Assembly: GCF_050563535.1 (NCBI RefSeq)
Contig: NZ_JBNXUO010000001.1
Span: forward strand, 62,001-126,000
Length of the DNA stretch: 64,000 bases
Direction of reading: 5' to 3'
Source of the DNA: Falsiroseomonas sp050563535
Lineage (GTDB): Bacteria; Pseudomonadota; Alphaproteobacteria; Acetobacterales; Acetobacteraceae
The notes under the pieces are model-generated. The model saw nothing but the letters and a program-made list of their open reading frames with translations. It did no database searches and was not told the DNA's origin. The position numbers and the translations under genes were made by a program. Shown here piece after piece: positions 42,215 to 50,334 of this stretch (its first letter is position 1; each line of letters starts with the position of its first letter).

Positions 42215-44395
42215 GGTCGTCGTTTCCTCGATCAGCGGCATCCGACTTAGTACAAAGCCGTCCTCTTGCATCTGCCGCACCAGTAAATCGTCCTCGCCCA
42301 GCGCCCGGATGCCGTAGCTGAGCTTCGCGAGGTCATCGTGTAGAGGCCTTAGCCAGCGGCCCTTTCGGTAGACTGCGCCGGTATTCTCGCCCCCCTTCGT
42401 GCTCTCGTGGCCGATGATGGCGTCCACGCGCAGTTCATCTCCTGTTATGGAGTCGAGCATGGTCCGCACCGTATGGCGGAGCGAGTGGAAGGTTGTCTTC
42501 GGTCGGCCCAGGTCGAGCTCCCTGCGTAGCAGAAGGAAGAACCTCGCGAGTTTCCGCGCTCCCGCTTTTGCATCCTTTCCGATGTCAGTGAAGAGGAAGT
42601 CGCTACGGCGACCACCGCGGAGCGTGAGGTATTCGAAGAAGCCGCATCGCCGGAGGACTGGATGGACTGGGACGGCGCGGTCAGCGGCGACTGACTTTTG
42701 GCTGTTTTTTTGTTCGGCCTCGGTGTGTCGGGTTATCCCGAGTTCAGCGGCGTAGTCTGCCTCTTCAAGGGGCTGGACGGCGATTTCAGCGAGTTCGCCC
42801 CTTAGGGTGATGTCACCGACTCGAAGCTGACTGAGCTCCTGCTGGCGAATGCCGCAATAGGCGGCAAGCAGCATGCCGAAGTACAGAAGAGGCTGTCCAT
42901 CTCGCCTAAGCGCCGTACGAGTCTCGTCGGTGAACGGGGATTTTGATGACCAGAGCGGCGACGTGAAGATCCGCTGCATCTCGGCGATCTGGAACGCGTC
43001 ACGTGCGTCTTTAGCGGCGCTTTTTCTGCCGCTACCCTTCGGCTTTTTCTGCAGACCTCTGAACGGATTTGAAAGCGTGCGGCATTCAGCATCTTCGATG
43101 ACCCAGTTGAAGGCGCTGTTCAGGAAGCCAGTGTACCGCCCGATGGTCTTCTGGCTGAGGGTGCTCCGGTTCGGTTCGGTTTTCCGGCGCTCGCGGGAGA
43201 TCTCGATGGCGCGGCGCGCATGGACGCGACGGTTTGGGTTGTCGGCGGTCGGGTCTGAGTAAAGGCGGTTCTGGCCCCAGTCGCTGCAGATCTCGTGCAG
43301 AGCGGCCTGGAAGTCGAGCGCGGTCTTTTTCGTAATCTGCCGAAGGGGCAGGTCACCGAAGAGTTCGACAAAAATCCGGAGGGAGAGCTGGGCATCGTCG
43401 CTCGTGTCGTCCTTCCACGCGTCTCCGATGCTCTTCGATGTCGCAAAGAGTTTGAAGGCTTCGGACAGGGGCATGTCTGGGGAGATTGAGCCATCCCACG
43501 CCGGCGGTGGTCCTGAGACTGCGACCGGGCTGGTGACTTGTAGCGCTACTGGCTGGTCGGGCAGTGCCTCGACTTGTCCCTTCGCCGGAGCCGGCATGGG
43601 TGTGGCGTCCGCCGTCCATCCAATCGGCGGCTGCACCCCGGTCGGTGAGGCATGGCCGAGGTTGACGTCGACATCATGGAGGTAGGCCTTCATCATGCCC
43701 TCCATGACGGCCGATCCGGCCTGGTGCGCGGCACGCCCTGAGAGGCTCAGGCCGAGGCGACCAAGGACGGTGCTGGCGAGTTCTCTCGCGGCGGTGAAGT
43801 CGTTTGCGGCGCGGTCGGCGCGGAGAATCTCCGCGAAGGCCCTGGAGCGGTGCGCGCGGGCGCGCGCAGCGGTGGTGCGGGACGGGAGCGTCGGCTCCTG
43901 CCTGTGACCCTTCGGCGGGGGGCTCGGCTTCGGCAGAAGCGATAGTAGCTCGTCGGCCAGCGCCTTCGGAACCTTCGCCCCGCTCATCTCCTCGTCTTCT
44001 GCGTCCGCCTCTCGGGCCTCCAGCTTCGCGAGGAAGGCGGCGAGCTTCGCCTGGGTCTTCGGTGGCACCTCGGCCTCGTCGCGAATGGGCGGCGCCGCAG
44101 GCAGGACCAGGTCGGGTCCGCGGGCGGCGTGCTCGCCGGCGAGGCGAAGGAGGATGGCGTCCCGGGCGGCCAGCATTATGGCCTCGTAGGTGCCCGGCGG
44201 CAGGTCGCGGTCGTCGGCCTCTGACATCAGTTCCTCGAAGACGGCGTCGAGGGCGGCGCCGGCGCGGCGCGCCCGGGCACGCTCCTCGGTGCCGAGGGAG
44301 AGGGCGATCGGGCGGCCGCGGGCGGGGCCGCGGGTGACGCGCCGGCGCCAATACCAGAGGTTGCTGCGTCGGTAGAGGTGGCTCGCCTGTCCCAT
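42206..44395 (-). CDS. int: tyrosine recombinase (island integrase), large form
   Basis: Integrase of 729 residues from ATG 44395, which has GGGGGAACGG upstream; a GTG at 44455 in the arm-site repeat is less likely. The start MGQASHLYRRSNLWYWRRRV is common in large alphaproteobacterial phage/island integrases with an N-terminal DUF6538-like domain. The catalytic set is visible: CGIRQQELSQL (Arg I), HSLRHTVRTML (HxxR near 637-640), GHES (His/Trp position) and AVYRKG with Tyr676 as nucleophile. The core-binding domain includes TIGRYTGFLNSAFNWVIED. It sits next to the tRNA-Gln target and is the likely enzyme for island integration and excision. Confidence 0.93.
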   Translation of the reverse strand: MGQASHLYRRSNLWYWRRRVTRGPARGRPIALSLGTEERARARRAGAALDAVFEELMSEADDRDLPPGTYEAIMLAARDAILLRLAGEHAARGPDLVLPAAPPIRDEAEVPPKTQAKLAAFLAKLEAREADAEDEEMSGAKVPKALADELLSLLPKPSPPPKGHRQEPTLPSRTTAARARAHRSRAFAEILRADRAANDFTAARELASTVLGRLGLSLSGRAAHQAGSAVMEGMMKAYLHDVDVNLGHASPTGVQPPIGWTADATPMPAPAKGQVEALPDQPVALQVTSPVAVSGPPPAWDGSISPDMPLSEAFKLFATSKSIGDAWKDDTSDDAQLSLRIFVELFGDLPLRQITKKTALDFQAALHEICSDWGQNRLYSDPTADNPNRRVHARRAIEISRERRKTEPNRSTLSQKTIGRYTGFLNSAFNWVIEDAECRTLSNPFRGLQKKPKGSGRKSAAKDARDAFQIAEMQRIFTSPLWSSKSPFTDETRTALRRDGQPLLYFGMLLAAYCGIRQQELSQLRVGDITLRGELAEIAVQPLEEADYAAELGITRHTEAEQKNSQKSVAADRAVPVHPVLRRCGFFEYLTLRGGRRSDFLFTDIGKDAKAGARKLARFFLLLRRELDLGRPKTTFHSLRHTVRTMLDSITGDELRVDAIIGHESTKGGENTGAVYRKGRWLRPLHDDLAKLSYGIRALGEDDLLVRQMQEDGFVLSRMPLIEETTTST

Positions 44396-44439
44396 CCGTT
44401 CCCCCAGCGGGGGCCTCTGTCTGGGAGTCCCGTGTGTGA

Positions 44440-44468
44440 CACCTTTGTGCGACACGTCTGTGCGACAC
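44440..44468. repeat. putative integrase arm-type sites, right end
   Basis: CACCTTTGTGCGACAC (44440-44455) is identical to 12,616-12,631; a second partial copy, TGTGCGACAC, follows at 44459-44468. They lie between the integrase start and the border repeat. Confidence 0.5.
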
Positions 44469-44473
44469 CCCGG

Positions 44474-44558
44474 CCAGCGGCCCGAAGTGCGCAGAAATCC
44501 TCGGAGGAAAAGGAAGGGCTTGCCGTAGGTTAGGCCGGCGGTGGCTGGGGGACCTGGA
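44474..44558. repeat. right island border, attR-like direct repeat overlapping tRNA-Gln
   Basis: Matches 12,461-12,546 in direct orientation at about 80%, with the last 17 bases identical (44,542-44,558, the 3' end of tRNA-Gln including CCA). Similarity stops inside the T-arm of the tRNA. Confidence 0.8.
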
Positions 44559-44615
44559 TTCGAACCAAGGCTGCCGGAGTCAGAATCCGGAGTTCTACCG
44601 CTAAACTATCCCCCA
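44542..44615 (-). tRNA. tRNA-Gln(CTG)
   Basis: Minus-strand cloverleaf of 74 nt including encoded CCA. The acceptor stem pairs TGGGGGA with TCCCCCA; the D-arm contains AGCGGTAGA; the anticodon stem CCGGA/TCCGG holds the loop TTCTGAC with anticodon CTG (complement at 44581-44583), reading CAG; the T-arm has GGTTCGAATCC. The gene is intact although its 3' end is the island's integration target. Confidence 0.95.
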
Positions 44616-44789
44616 CCATCCGGTGGCCGACGGCATCCCTGCCGGCGGGAGGCGCGTGCTAGCATGCGGGCGCTCGGGCCGCAACTGCGGGGCTGGAAGG
44701 AAATGCCTTGCCCGGCGCGCGGCCGCGACCAATCATGTGGACGGCGCCATCTTCCCGCCGCAGGGCGGGGAGGGGTGCCGCCAATCGCC

Positions 44790-45896
44790 ATGCCAGACGA
44801 CCTCCTCCCCGCCCTCGACGGCATCCCCCCGGACACTCGCGGCGCCTGCCATGAGCCTGCGCCGCCACGCCGGGACGGGGGAGCGCCGGGCTGCTTCGCC
44901 GCGCTCGACCTCGGCACCAACAACTGCCGGCTCCTCGTCGGTGCGCCTGTCGCGGGCGGCGGGTTCCGCGTGCTCGACAGCTTCAGCCGCATCGTCCGCC
45001 TCGGCGAGGGGCTGGGCGCGACGGGCCGCCTGTCCGAGGCCGCGATGGACCGCGCCCTGGCGGCGCTGCGCGCCTGCGCGGACAAGCTCTCCCGCCGCCG
45101 GCCGCGCGCCATCCAGGCCGTCGCCACGGAGGCCTGCCGCAGGGCCGCCAACGGCGCCGCCTTCCTCGCGCGGGTCGAGGCAGAGACCGGCATCCGCCTC
45201 CGCATCATCTCGGCGCGGGAGGAGGCGGAGCTTGCGGTCGAATCCTGCGCCCCCCTGCTCGATCCGGGAGACCGGCGCGCGCTGCTGTTCGACATCGGCG
45301 GCGGCTCCACCGAGATCGCCTGGATCCGCATCCAGCCCGGGCGGCCGGCGCCGGAACTGGTCGGCTACATCTCGGTCCCCGTCGGCGTCGTCACCCTGTC
45401 CGAGCGCGGCGGCCCGTCCTGCTTCACCGAAGCCGGCTTCCATGCGGTGGTCGACGAGGTCGCGGACCGGCTGGCGGGGTTCGACGCGGTGCACCGCATC
45501 GCGCAGGAGATCCGGGCGGGCGGCGTGCGGCTGATGGGCACCTCCGGCACGGTCACCACGCTGGCCGGCGTCGCCATGGCGCTGCCGCGCTACCGGCGGC
45601 CGCTGGTGGATGGGCGGACGCTCGATGCCGGGGTGGCGGACCAGGCGCTGGGCGACCTGTTCGCGCTGGGGCGGGAGGGGCTGGCGGCGCATCCCTGCGT
45701 CGGGCCGGAACGGGTGGAGTTCGTGCTGCCCGGCTGCGCGGTCTATGCCGCGATCCGCCGCGTCTGGCCGGTGCCGCGGCTGACGGTCGCCGACCGGGGC
45801 CTGCGGGAGGGCATCCTGATGCGCCTGATGCGCGCCGACCGCGCCGCACGCCGGCCCGCGCCGCGTGGAGCAGGCGGCTGGCACCCGGGCGCCTGA
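44790..45896 (+). CDS. Ppx/GppA-family phosphatase
   Basis: Exopolyphosphatase/guanosine pentaphosphatase family, 368 residues, hydrolysing polyphosphate or pppGpp. The ASKHA nucleotide-binding motifs are present: FAALDLGTNNCRLLVG (phosphate 1, about 36-51), EEAELAVESC, LLFDIGGGSTEIAW (phosphate 2), and LMGTSGTVTTLAG (adenosine-type motif). It lacks the C-terminal HD domain of long Ppx forms, as is common in alphaproteobacteria. ATG 44790 is chosen because it puts the first motif near residue 40. The tRNA-Gln lies divergently upstream; rlmE follows after 20 bp, an arrangement seen in many alphaproteobacteria. Confidence 0.9.
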   Translation: MPDDLLPALDGIPPDTRGACHEPAPPRRDGGAPGCFAALDLGTNNCRLLVGAPVAGGGFRVLDSFSRIVRLGEGLGATGRLSEAAMDRALAALRACADKLSRRRPRAIQAVATEACRRAANGAAFLARVEAETGIRLRIISAREEAELAVESCAPLLDPGDRRALLFDIGGGSTEIAWIRIQPGRPAPELVGYISVPVGVVTLSERGGPSCFTEAGFHAVVDEVADRLAGFDAVHRIAQEIRAGGVRLMGTSGTVTTLAGVAMALPRYRRPLVDGRTLDAGVADQALGDLFALGREGLAAHPCVGPERVEFVLPGCAVYAAIRRVWPVPRLTVADRGLREGILMRLMRADRAARRPAPRGAGGWHPGA

Positions 45897-45916
45897 CGCG
45901 CGTATAGCCTCGCACC

Positions 45917-46588
45917 ATGACCAAGCCCCCGAGCGGCAACCGGCAGCTGTCCGCGCGCCTCAAGACGGCCAAGGGCCGCAGCGTGCAGTCGCAGCGCTGG
46001 CTCGAACGCCAGCTGAACGATCCCTATGTCGCCGCCGCCCGGGCGCGCGGCTACCGGTCGCGCGCCGCCTTCAAGCTGGTGGAGATGGACGAGAAGTTCC
46101 GCCTGCTGAAGCCGGGCGGGCGGGTGGTGGATCTCGGCGCGGCGCCGGGCGGATGGACGCAGGTGGCGGTCGCCAAGGTGGGGGAGCGGGGTCGCGTGGT
46201 GGGGCTCGACCTGCTGCCGGTGGACCCGGTGCCGGGCGCCATGATCCTCCAGGGCGACTTCCAGGACCCCGAGGCGGAACGGAGCGTCGAGCGGCTGCTG
46301 GACGGCCAGGCCGATCTGGTGCTGTCCGACATGGCGCCCAACACCACCGGCCACAACGCGACCGACCACCTCCGCATCATGGCGCTGGCGGAACTCGCGC
46401 TCGACTTCGCGCTGCGCGTGCTGGCACCCGGCGGGGGCTTCGTGGCGAAGGTGTTCCAGGGCGGGTCGGAAAAGGCCTTCCTTGACACGCTGAAGCAACG
46501 CTTCGCCCAGGTGCGCCACGCCAAGCCCCCCGCCAGCCGCAAGGACAGCGCGGAACTCTACGTGGTCGCGACCGGCTTCAAGGGCTGA
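45917..46588 (+). CDS. rlmE: 23S rRNA (uridine(2552)-2'-O)-methyltransferase RlmE
   Basis: FtsJ/RrmJ homologue of 223 residues that 2'-O-methylates U2552 in the 23S A-loop during late 50S assembly. The K-D-K-E tetrad regions are visible: RSRAAFKLVEMDEKF (Lys), VVDLGAAPGGWTQVAV (SAM motif I), LVLSDMAPNTTGHNATDH (Asp), GGFVAKVFQGG (Lys), and KDSAELYVVATGF (Glu). The N-terminal basic tail (KTAKGRSVQSQRWLERQLND) is typical of alphaproteobacterial forms. It is preceded by the Ppx gene and ends before an inverted repeat. Confidence 0.95.
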   Translation: MTKPPSGNRQLSARLKTAKGRSVQSQRWLERQLNDPYVAAARARGYRSRAAFKLVEMDEKFRLLKPGGRVVDLGAAPGGWTQVAVAKVGERGRVVGLDLLPVDPVPGAMILQGDFQDPEAERSVERLLDGQADLVLSDMAPNTTGHNATDHLRIMALAELALDFALRVLAPGGGFVAKVFQGGSEKAFLDTLKQRFAQVRHAKPPASRKDSAELYVVATGFKG

Positions 46589-46590
46589 GC

Positions 46591-46621
46591 CCGGCAGGAC
46601 CCCGCGCCGCCTACCTGCCGG
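46591..46621. terminator. inverted repeat between convergent rlmE and lipase-like genes
   Basis: CCGGCAGG and CCTGCCGG form a perfect 8-bp stem around a 15-base loop, between two convergent stops. A shared terminator is likely although no T-run follows. Confidence 0.45.
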
Positions 46622-46637
46622 GGCGGAGGGGGCGCCG

Positions 46638-47846
46638 TCAGCCGAGGACGAGGTCGGCCGTCGCCGGGCTGACCGGCTGCGCCAGCGCCACGGCGATGTC
46701 CACCGAGCCGTCGTCATCGGCGTCGAGCGACCAGACGGTGCCGGTCGCGTCGAAGCTGGCGGTGCCCGGAATCTGCAACTCGCCCGGTGCGCCGTCGTCG
46801 CGGCCGCCGGCCAGCAGCCAGGCCTGCCCCAGCGCCGCGCCGGCGCCGTTCGCCGCCCGCGCGAAGCCGGAGATCTCGGCCGGCGCGCCCGCCACGCCCT
46901 CTGCGAACAGCGCGTCGCTGTCCAGCACCTGCAGCAGCGACACCACGTTCACATGCGCATCGGCCGCATCCAGCGTCACGCGGTTGCCGGCCGCGTCCAG
47001 CGCCGGCAGCGTCAGCGTCGCGCCCAGATGGCTGCCGATGCGGGAGACCACATCGCCCTCCGTGCGCAGGTTCAGCGCCTCGATCAGGCGCAGCGCCGCC
47101 GGGTCCAGCGCGCCGCCGTTGATCGCCTCCGCCGCGTCGCGGCCGCCGAGCGCATCGACCGTGACCAGGCCCACCACGCCGGTCGGGAAGGCGCGGCCCG
47201 ACAGCGCCAGTGCCTCCGCCGCCTCATGGGCCGCGACCTGCGCCACCGCGCCGCCGAGGCTCGGGCCGGTGAAGTGGATCTCCCGCCCCTCCTCCAGCGC
47301 CACGGCCGTGGCATCCGCGATCATCCCGCGGAAGGCGTCGGAGGTGACCTGGATGCGGCCCAGCCCCGCCGCCGCCACCTCATCCGCGCGGGACCCGACC
47401 TCGAGCCCGTCGATGGCGAAGACCTCCGCGCCGCCGGCCGCCGGGCGCAGCCGCAGGGCGGAGAAGCCGCTGGCATCGTCCTCGTACCGCTCGACCACGT
47501 CGAAGGACTGGCCGCGCACCTGCACGGACAGCGCATCCGGGCCCAGCGCCTCGACGATGCGCGGGGCGGCGGCGAGGCTGGCGGCCACCGCCGCCTCCTC
47601 CCGCGTCACCGCGGCGCTGCCGGTCGGCACCTCGCCCGTCGCGTCGGGCGCGCCGAGGCCGGCTGGCAGGCGGGCGGCAAGGTCCTGCAGGCGGTTCAGG
47701 TCCGACAGGCCCGGCTCCCGCAGGGTGCGCTGAAGCTCGCCGAGGGCGCCGAGGTCGAGGTTCCAGCCTTCCTGCACGACCTGCCGGATGCCGTCCTCGA
47801 ACACGGGAAGATCGCCAAGCCGTCGCAGGTCGAGGCGGAAAGCCAT
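46638..47846 (-). CDS. lipase class 3-like serine hydrolase
   Basis: Protein of 402 residues. The nucleophile elbow is IHFTGPSLGGAVAQVAAHEA, with GxSxG-type PSLGG as in lipase class 3 proteins; a VVGLVTVDALGG strand follows. Asp and His partners are probably in the DAADAHVNVVSLLQ region (inference). The C-terminus has a calcium-loop-like SLDADDDGSVDIAV, and the composition (acidic, no Cys, no N-terminal signal peptide) fits a type I secreted protein, although GGxGxD repeats are absent. It begins MAFRLDLRRLGDLPVF. No operon partner: it converges with rlmE and diverges from guaB. Confidence 0.7.
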   Translation of the reverse strand: MAFRLDLRRLGDLPVFEDGIRQVVQEGWNLDLGALGELQRTLREPGLSDLNRLQDLAARLPAGLGAPDATGEVPTGSAAVTREEAAVAASLAAAPRIVEALGPDALSVQVRGQSFDVVERYEDDASGFSALRLRPAAGGAEVFAIDGLEVGSRADEVAAAGLGRIQVTSDAFRGMIADATAVALEEGREIHFTGPSLGGAVAQVAAHEAAEALALSGRAFPTGVVGLVTVDALGGRDAAEAINGGALDPAALRLIEALNLRTEGDVVSRIGSHLGATLTLPALDAAGNRVTLDAADAHVNVVSLLQVLDSDALFAEGVAGAPAEISGFARAANGAGAALGQAWLLAGGRDDGAPGELQIPGTASFDATGTVWSLDADDDGSVDIAVALAQPVSPATADLVLG

Positions 47847-48047
47847 GGGGCACGTCCTTGTCCGTTCGGGCCGCCCCTAACGCCCGGCAGGGCGGGAGTC
47901 TTCCCCACGAGGCCGTGATTCCGCGCCCGCCACCTTCCGCACCCATGCCGAAGCTTCATCCGCCCGCAACGCGGCGCGCTGGACGCCGCGCCCCCTTCGG
48001 GTGTAGGCGGGGCCGCCAAGGTTGCGTTCCCCCACGAGGTTCCCGCC

Positions 48048-49556
48048 ATGGCGCCCCCCGATTCCCTGTCCGAGACGCCGAGCGCCGTCCGCGCGCGCTT
48101 CGAGGAGGCCTTCGCCTTCGACGACGTCCTGCTGGTGCCGGCCTATTCCACCGTGCTGCCGGCCGACACGGACACCCGCACCCGCCTCACGCGGGAGATC
48201 CAGCTCAACATCCCCCTCGTCTCCGCCGCGATGGACACGGTGACGGAGGGCAACATGGCGATCGCCATGGCGCAGGCCGGCGGCATCGGCGTGGTCCACA
48301 AGAACCTCTCGCCCGAGGAGCAGGCCGCCCAGGTGCGGCGGGTGAAGAAGTTCGAGAGCGGGATGGTGGTGAACCCGCTGACCATCCATCCCGACCAGAC
48401 CCTGGCCGAGGTGCATGCGCTGCAGGACAGCCACCGCATCAGCGGCATCCCGGTCGTGGAACGCGACAGCGGCCGGCTGGTCGGCATCATCACCAACCGC
48501 GACGTGCGCTTCGCCTCCGACCCCAACCTGCGCGTCTACGAACTGATGACGCGGGAGAACCTGGTGACGGTGAAGGCGGATGTCACGCCCGCCCAGGCGC
48601 GCAACCTCCTGCACAAGCACCGGATCGAGAAGCTGCTGGTGGTGGACGATGCCTATCGCTGCATCGGCCTGATCACCGTGAAGGACATGGACAAGGCGCA
48701 GGCCAACCCTGCGGCGGTGAAGGACGCGATGGGGCGCCTGCGCGTCGCCGCCGCCACCGGCGTCGGCGAGGACGGCTTCCGCCGCGCCTCCCTGCTGGTC
48801 GAGGCGGAGGTGGACGTCATCGTCGTGGACACCGCGCATGGCCATTCCGGCGGCGTGCTGCGCGCGATCGAGCGCATCAAGAAGCTGTCCAACAGCGTGC
48901 AGATCGTGGCCGGCAACGTCGCCACGCCGGAAGGCGCGCTGGCGCTGATCGAGGCGGGGGCCGATGCGGTGAAGATCGGCATCGGCCCCGGTTCGATCTG
49001 CACCACCCGCATCGTCGCCGGCGTCGGCGTGCCGCAGCTGACGGCGGTGATGGAAAGCGCCGCCGCCGCGCGCGAGAAGGGGGTGCCCGCCATCGCCGAT
49101 GGCGGCATCCGTTCCTCGGGCGACATCGCCAAGGCGATCGCGGCGGGTGCGGATTGCGTGATGATGGGCAGCGTCTTCGCCGGCACGGACGAGGCGCCGG
49201 GCGAGGTCTTCCTCTACCAGGGGCGCAGCTACAAGTCGTATCGCGGCATGGGCAGCCTCGGCGCCATGGCCCGCGGCTCGGCCGACCGCTACTTCCAGGC
49301 GGAGGTGTCGGACAAGCTGAAGCTGGTGCCGGAAGGGGTCGAGGGCCGCGTCGGCTACAAGGGCCCGGTCGGCGCCGTGGTCCACCAGATGGTGGGCGGG
49401 CTGAAGGCGGCCATGGGCTACACCGGCAGCGCCACCATCCCGGACCTCCAGACCAGGGCCCGCTTCCGCCGCATCACCAATGCCGGCCTGAGGGAAAGCC
49501 ATGTCCACGACGTGGCGGTGACGCGGGAAGCGCCGAACTACCGCATCGAGGGGTAG
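48048..49556 (+). CDS. guaB: IMP dehydrogenase
   Basis: GuaB, 502 residues, oxidises IMP to XMP with NAD+, the first step of guanine nucleotide synthesis. The N-terminal FDDVLLVPAYSTVLP and SAAMDTVTEGNMA are family signatures. Two CBS domains occupy about 100-220 (HRISGIPVVERD, HRIEKLLVVDD). The catalytic loop is GIGPGSICTTR with Cys318, and the flap has YRGMGSLGAM and GVEGRVGYKGPVG. Length is standard. guaA lies 5 kb downstream on the same strand, separated by rsmB and other genes. ATG 48048 follows GAGGTTCCCGCC. Confidence 0.96.
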   Translation: MAPPDSLSETPSAVRARFEEAFAFDDVLLVPAYSTVLPADTDTRTRLTREIQLNIPLVSAAMDTVTEGNMAIAMAQAGGIGVVHKNLSPEEQAAQVRRVKKFESGMVVNPLTIHPDQTLAEVHALQDSHRISGIPVVERDSGRLVGIITNRDVRFASDPNLRVYELMTRENLVTVKADVTPAQARNLLHKHRIEKLLVVDDAYRCIGLITVKDMDKAQANPAAVKDAMGRLRVAAATGVGEDGFRRASLLVEAEVDVIVVDTAHGHSGGVLRAIERIKKLSNSVQIVAGNVATPEGALALIEAGADAVKIGIGPGSICTTRIVAGVGVPQLTAVMESAAAAREKGVPAIADGGIRSSGDIAKAIAAGADCVMMGSVFAGTDEAPGEVFLYQGRSYKSYRGMGSLGAMARGSADRYFQAEVSDKLKLVPEGVEGRVGYKGPVGAVVHQMVGGLKAAMGYTGSATIPDLQTRARFRRITNAGLRESHVHDVAVTREAPNYRIEG

Positions 49557-49647
49557 CGCGCCGTCCGCCGGGCGGGCGGGCCGCCGATGCGGCTTGCCCT
49601 TCCGCGCGCGGCCGGCGACCATGCCGGCCGAGGAAGGACCAGACCCC

Positions 49648-50334
49648 ATGCCGCCCATCGCGGCCCCGCCGCGGGCCTGCGTCTTCGACGCCTATGGCAC
49701 GCTGCTCGACGTCCATGCCGCCGTCGCGCGGCATGCGGCGCGGCTCGGGGCGCAGGCGGCCGCCGTCTCGGCTCTGTGGCGCGCGAAGCAGCTGGAATAT
49801 TCCTGGATCCTGTCTGCGGCCGGCGACTACGAGGATTTCGCCGCCGTCACCGACCGTGCGCTCGGCGTCGCGCTGGCCGCGCACGGCATCGCGGATGCCG
49901 CGCTGCGGGCGGACCTGCTCGCGGCCTACCGGCGGCTCGACGCCTTCGGCGACGCCGCGCCGGCGCTCACCGCGCTGCGCCGCGCCGGCATCGCCACCGC
50001 GATCCTGTCGAACGGGGAGCCCGCGATGCTGGAGGAAGCGGTGGACGCCGCCGGCCTCGCCCCGCTGCTGGACGCCGTGCTGTCGGTGCACCCGCTGCGG
50101 CGCTACAAGCCGCACCGGTCGGTCTATGCGCTGGCCACCGCCCGCTTCGCCTGCCAGCCGCACGAGATCGCCTTCGTGTCGGGCAATGCGTGGGACGCCT
50201 ATGGCGCCGCGCGCTTCGGCTTCCGCGTCCACTGGCTGAACCGCGCGCCGCAACCCACCGAATACTGGCTGGACAGGGTTGCGGCCGCGCGCATCGCAAC
50301 GCTCGCCGAACTCCCTACATTGCTGGGCACATGA
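49648..50334 (+). CDS. haloacid dehalogenase, type II
   Basis: HAD-superfamily (S)-2-haloacid dehalogenase of 228 residues. The nucleophile lies in CVFDAYGTLLDVHAA (Asp14), followed by ATAILSNGEPAML (Ser/Asn motif II), RRYKPHRSVYALA (Lys motif III) and FVSGNAWDAYGAARFGF (motif IV, typical of type II dehalogenases with SNAWD). These enzymes hydrolyse 2-haloalkanoates to 2-hydroxy acids, though many homologues have other substrates. ATG 49648 is chosen because GAGGAAGGA lies upstream; an upstream ATG at 49594 would add a poor leader. It overlaps rsmB by ATGA. Confidence 0.9.
   Translation: MPPIAAPPRACVFDAYGTLLDVHAAVARHAARLGAQAAAVSALWRAKQLEYSWILSAAGDYEDFAAVTDRALGVALAAHGIADAALRADLLAAYRRLDAFGDAAPALTALRRAGIATAILSNGEPAMLEEAVDAAGLAPLLDAVLSVHPLRRYKPHRSVYALATARFACQPHEIAFVSGNAWDAYGAARFGFRVHWLNRAPQPTEYWLDRVAAARIATLAELPTLLGT

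Larger units (their letters stand above)
12547..44541. mobile_element. 32-kb genomic island integrated at the 3' end of tRNA-Gln
   Basis: Borders are a direct repeat carrying the tRNA-Gln 3' end (12,530-12,546 and 44,542-44,558), with a tyrosine recombinase gene at the right end next to the intact tRNA. This is the classical layout of a tRNA-targeting integrative element. Contents split into a defence cluster (12.7-32.2 kb) and a replication/mobilisation-like backbone (32.6-44.4 kb). No conjugation genes for a type IV secretion system are visible, so self-transfer is unlikely; it could be mobilisable or immobile. Two broken restriction genes and a deletion scar inside it suggest decay. Confidence 0.85.
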
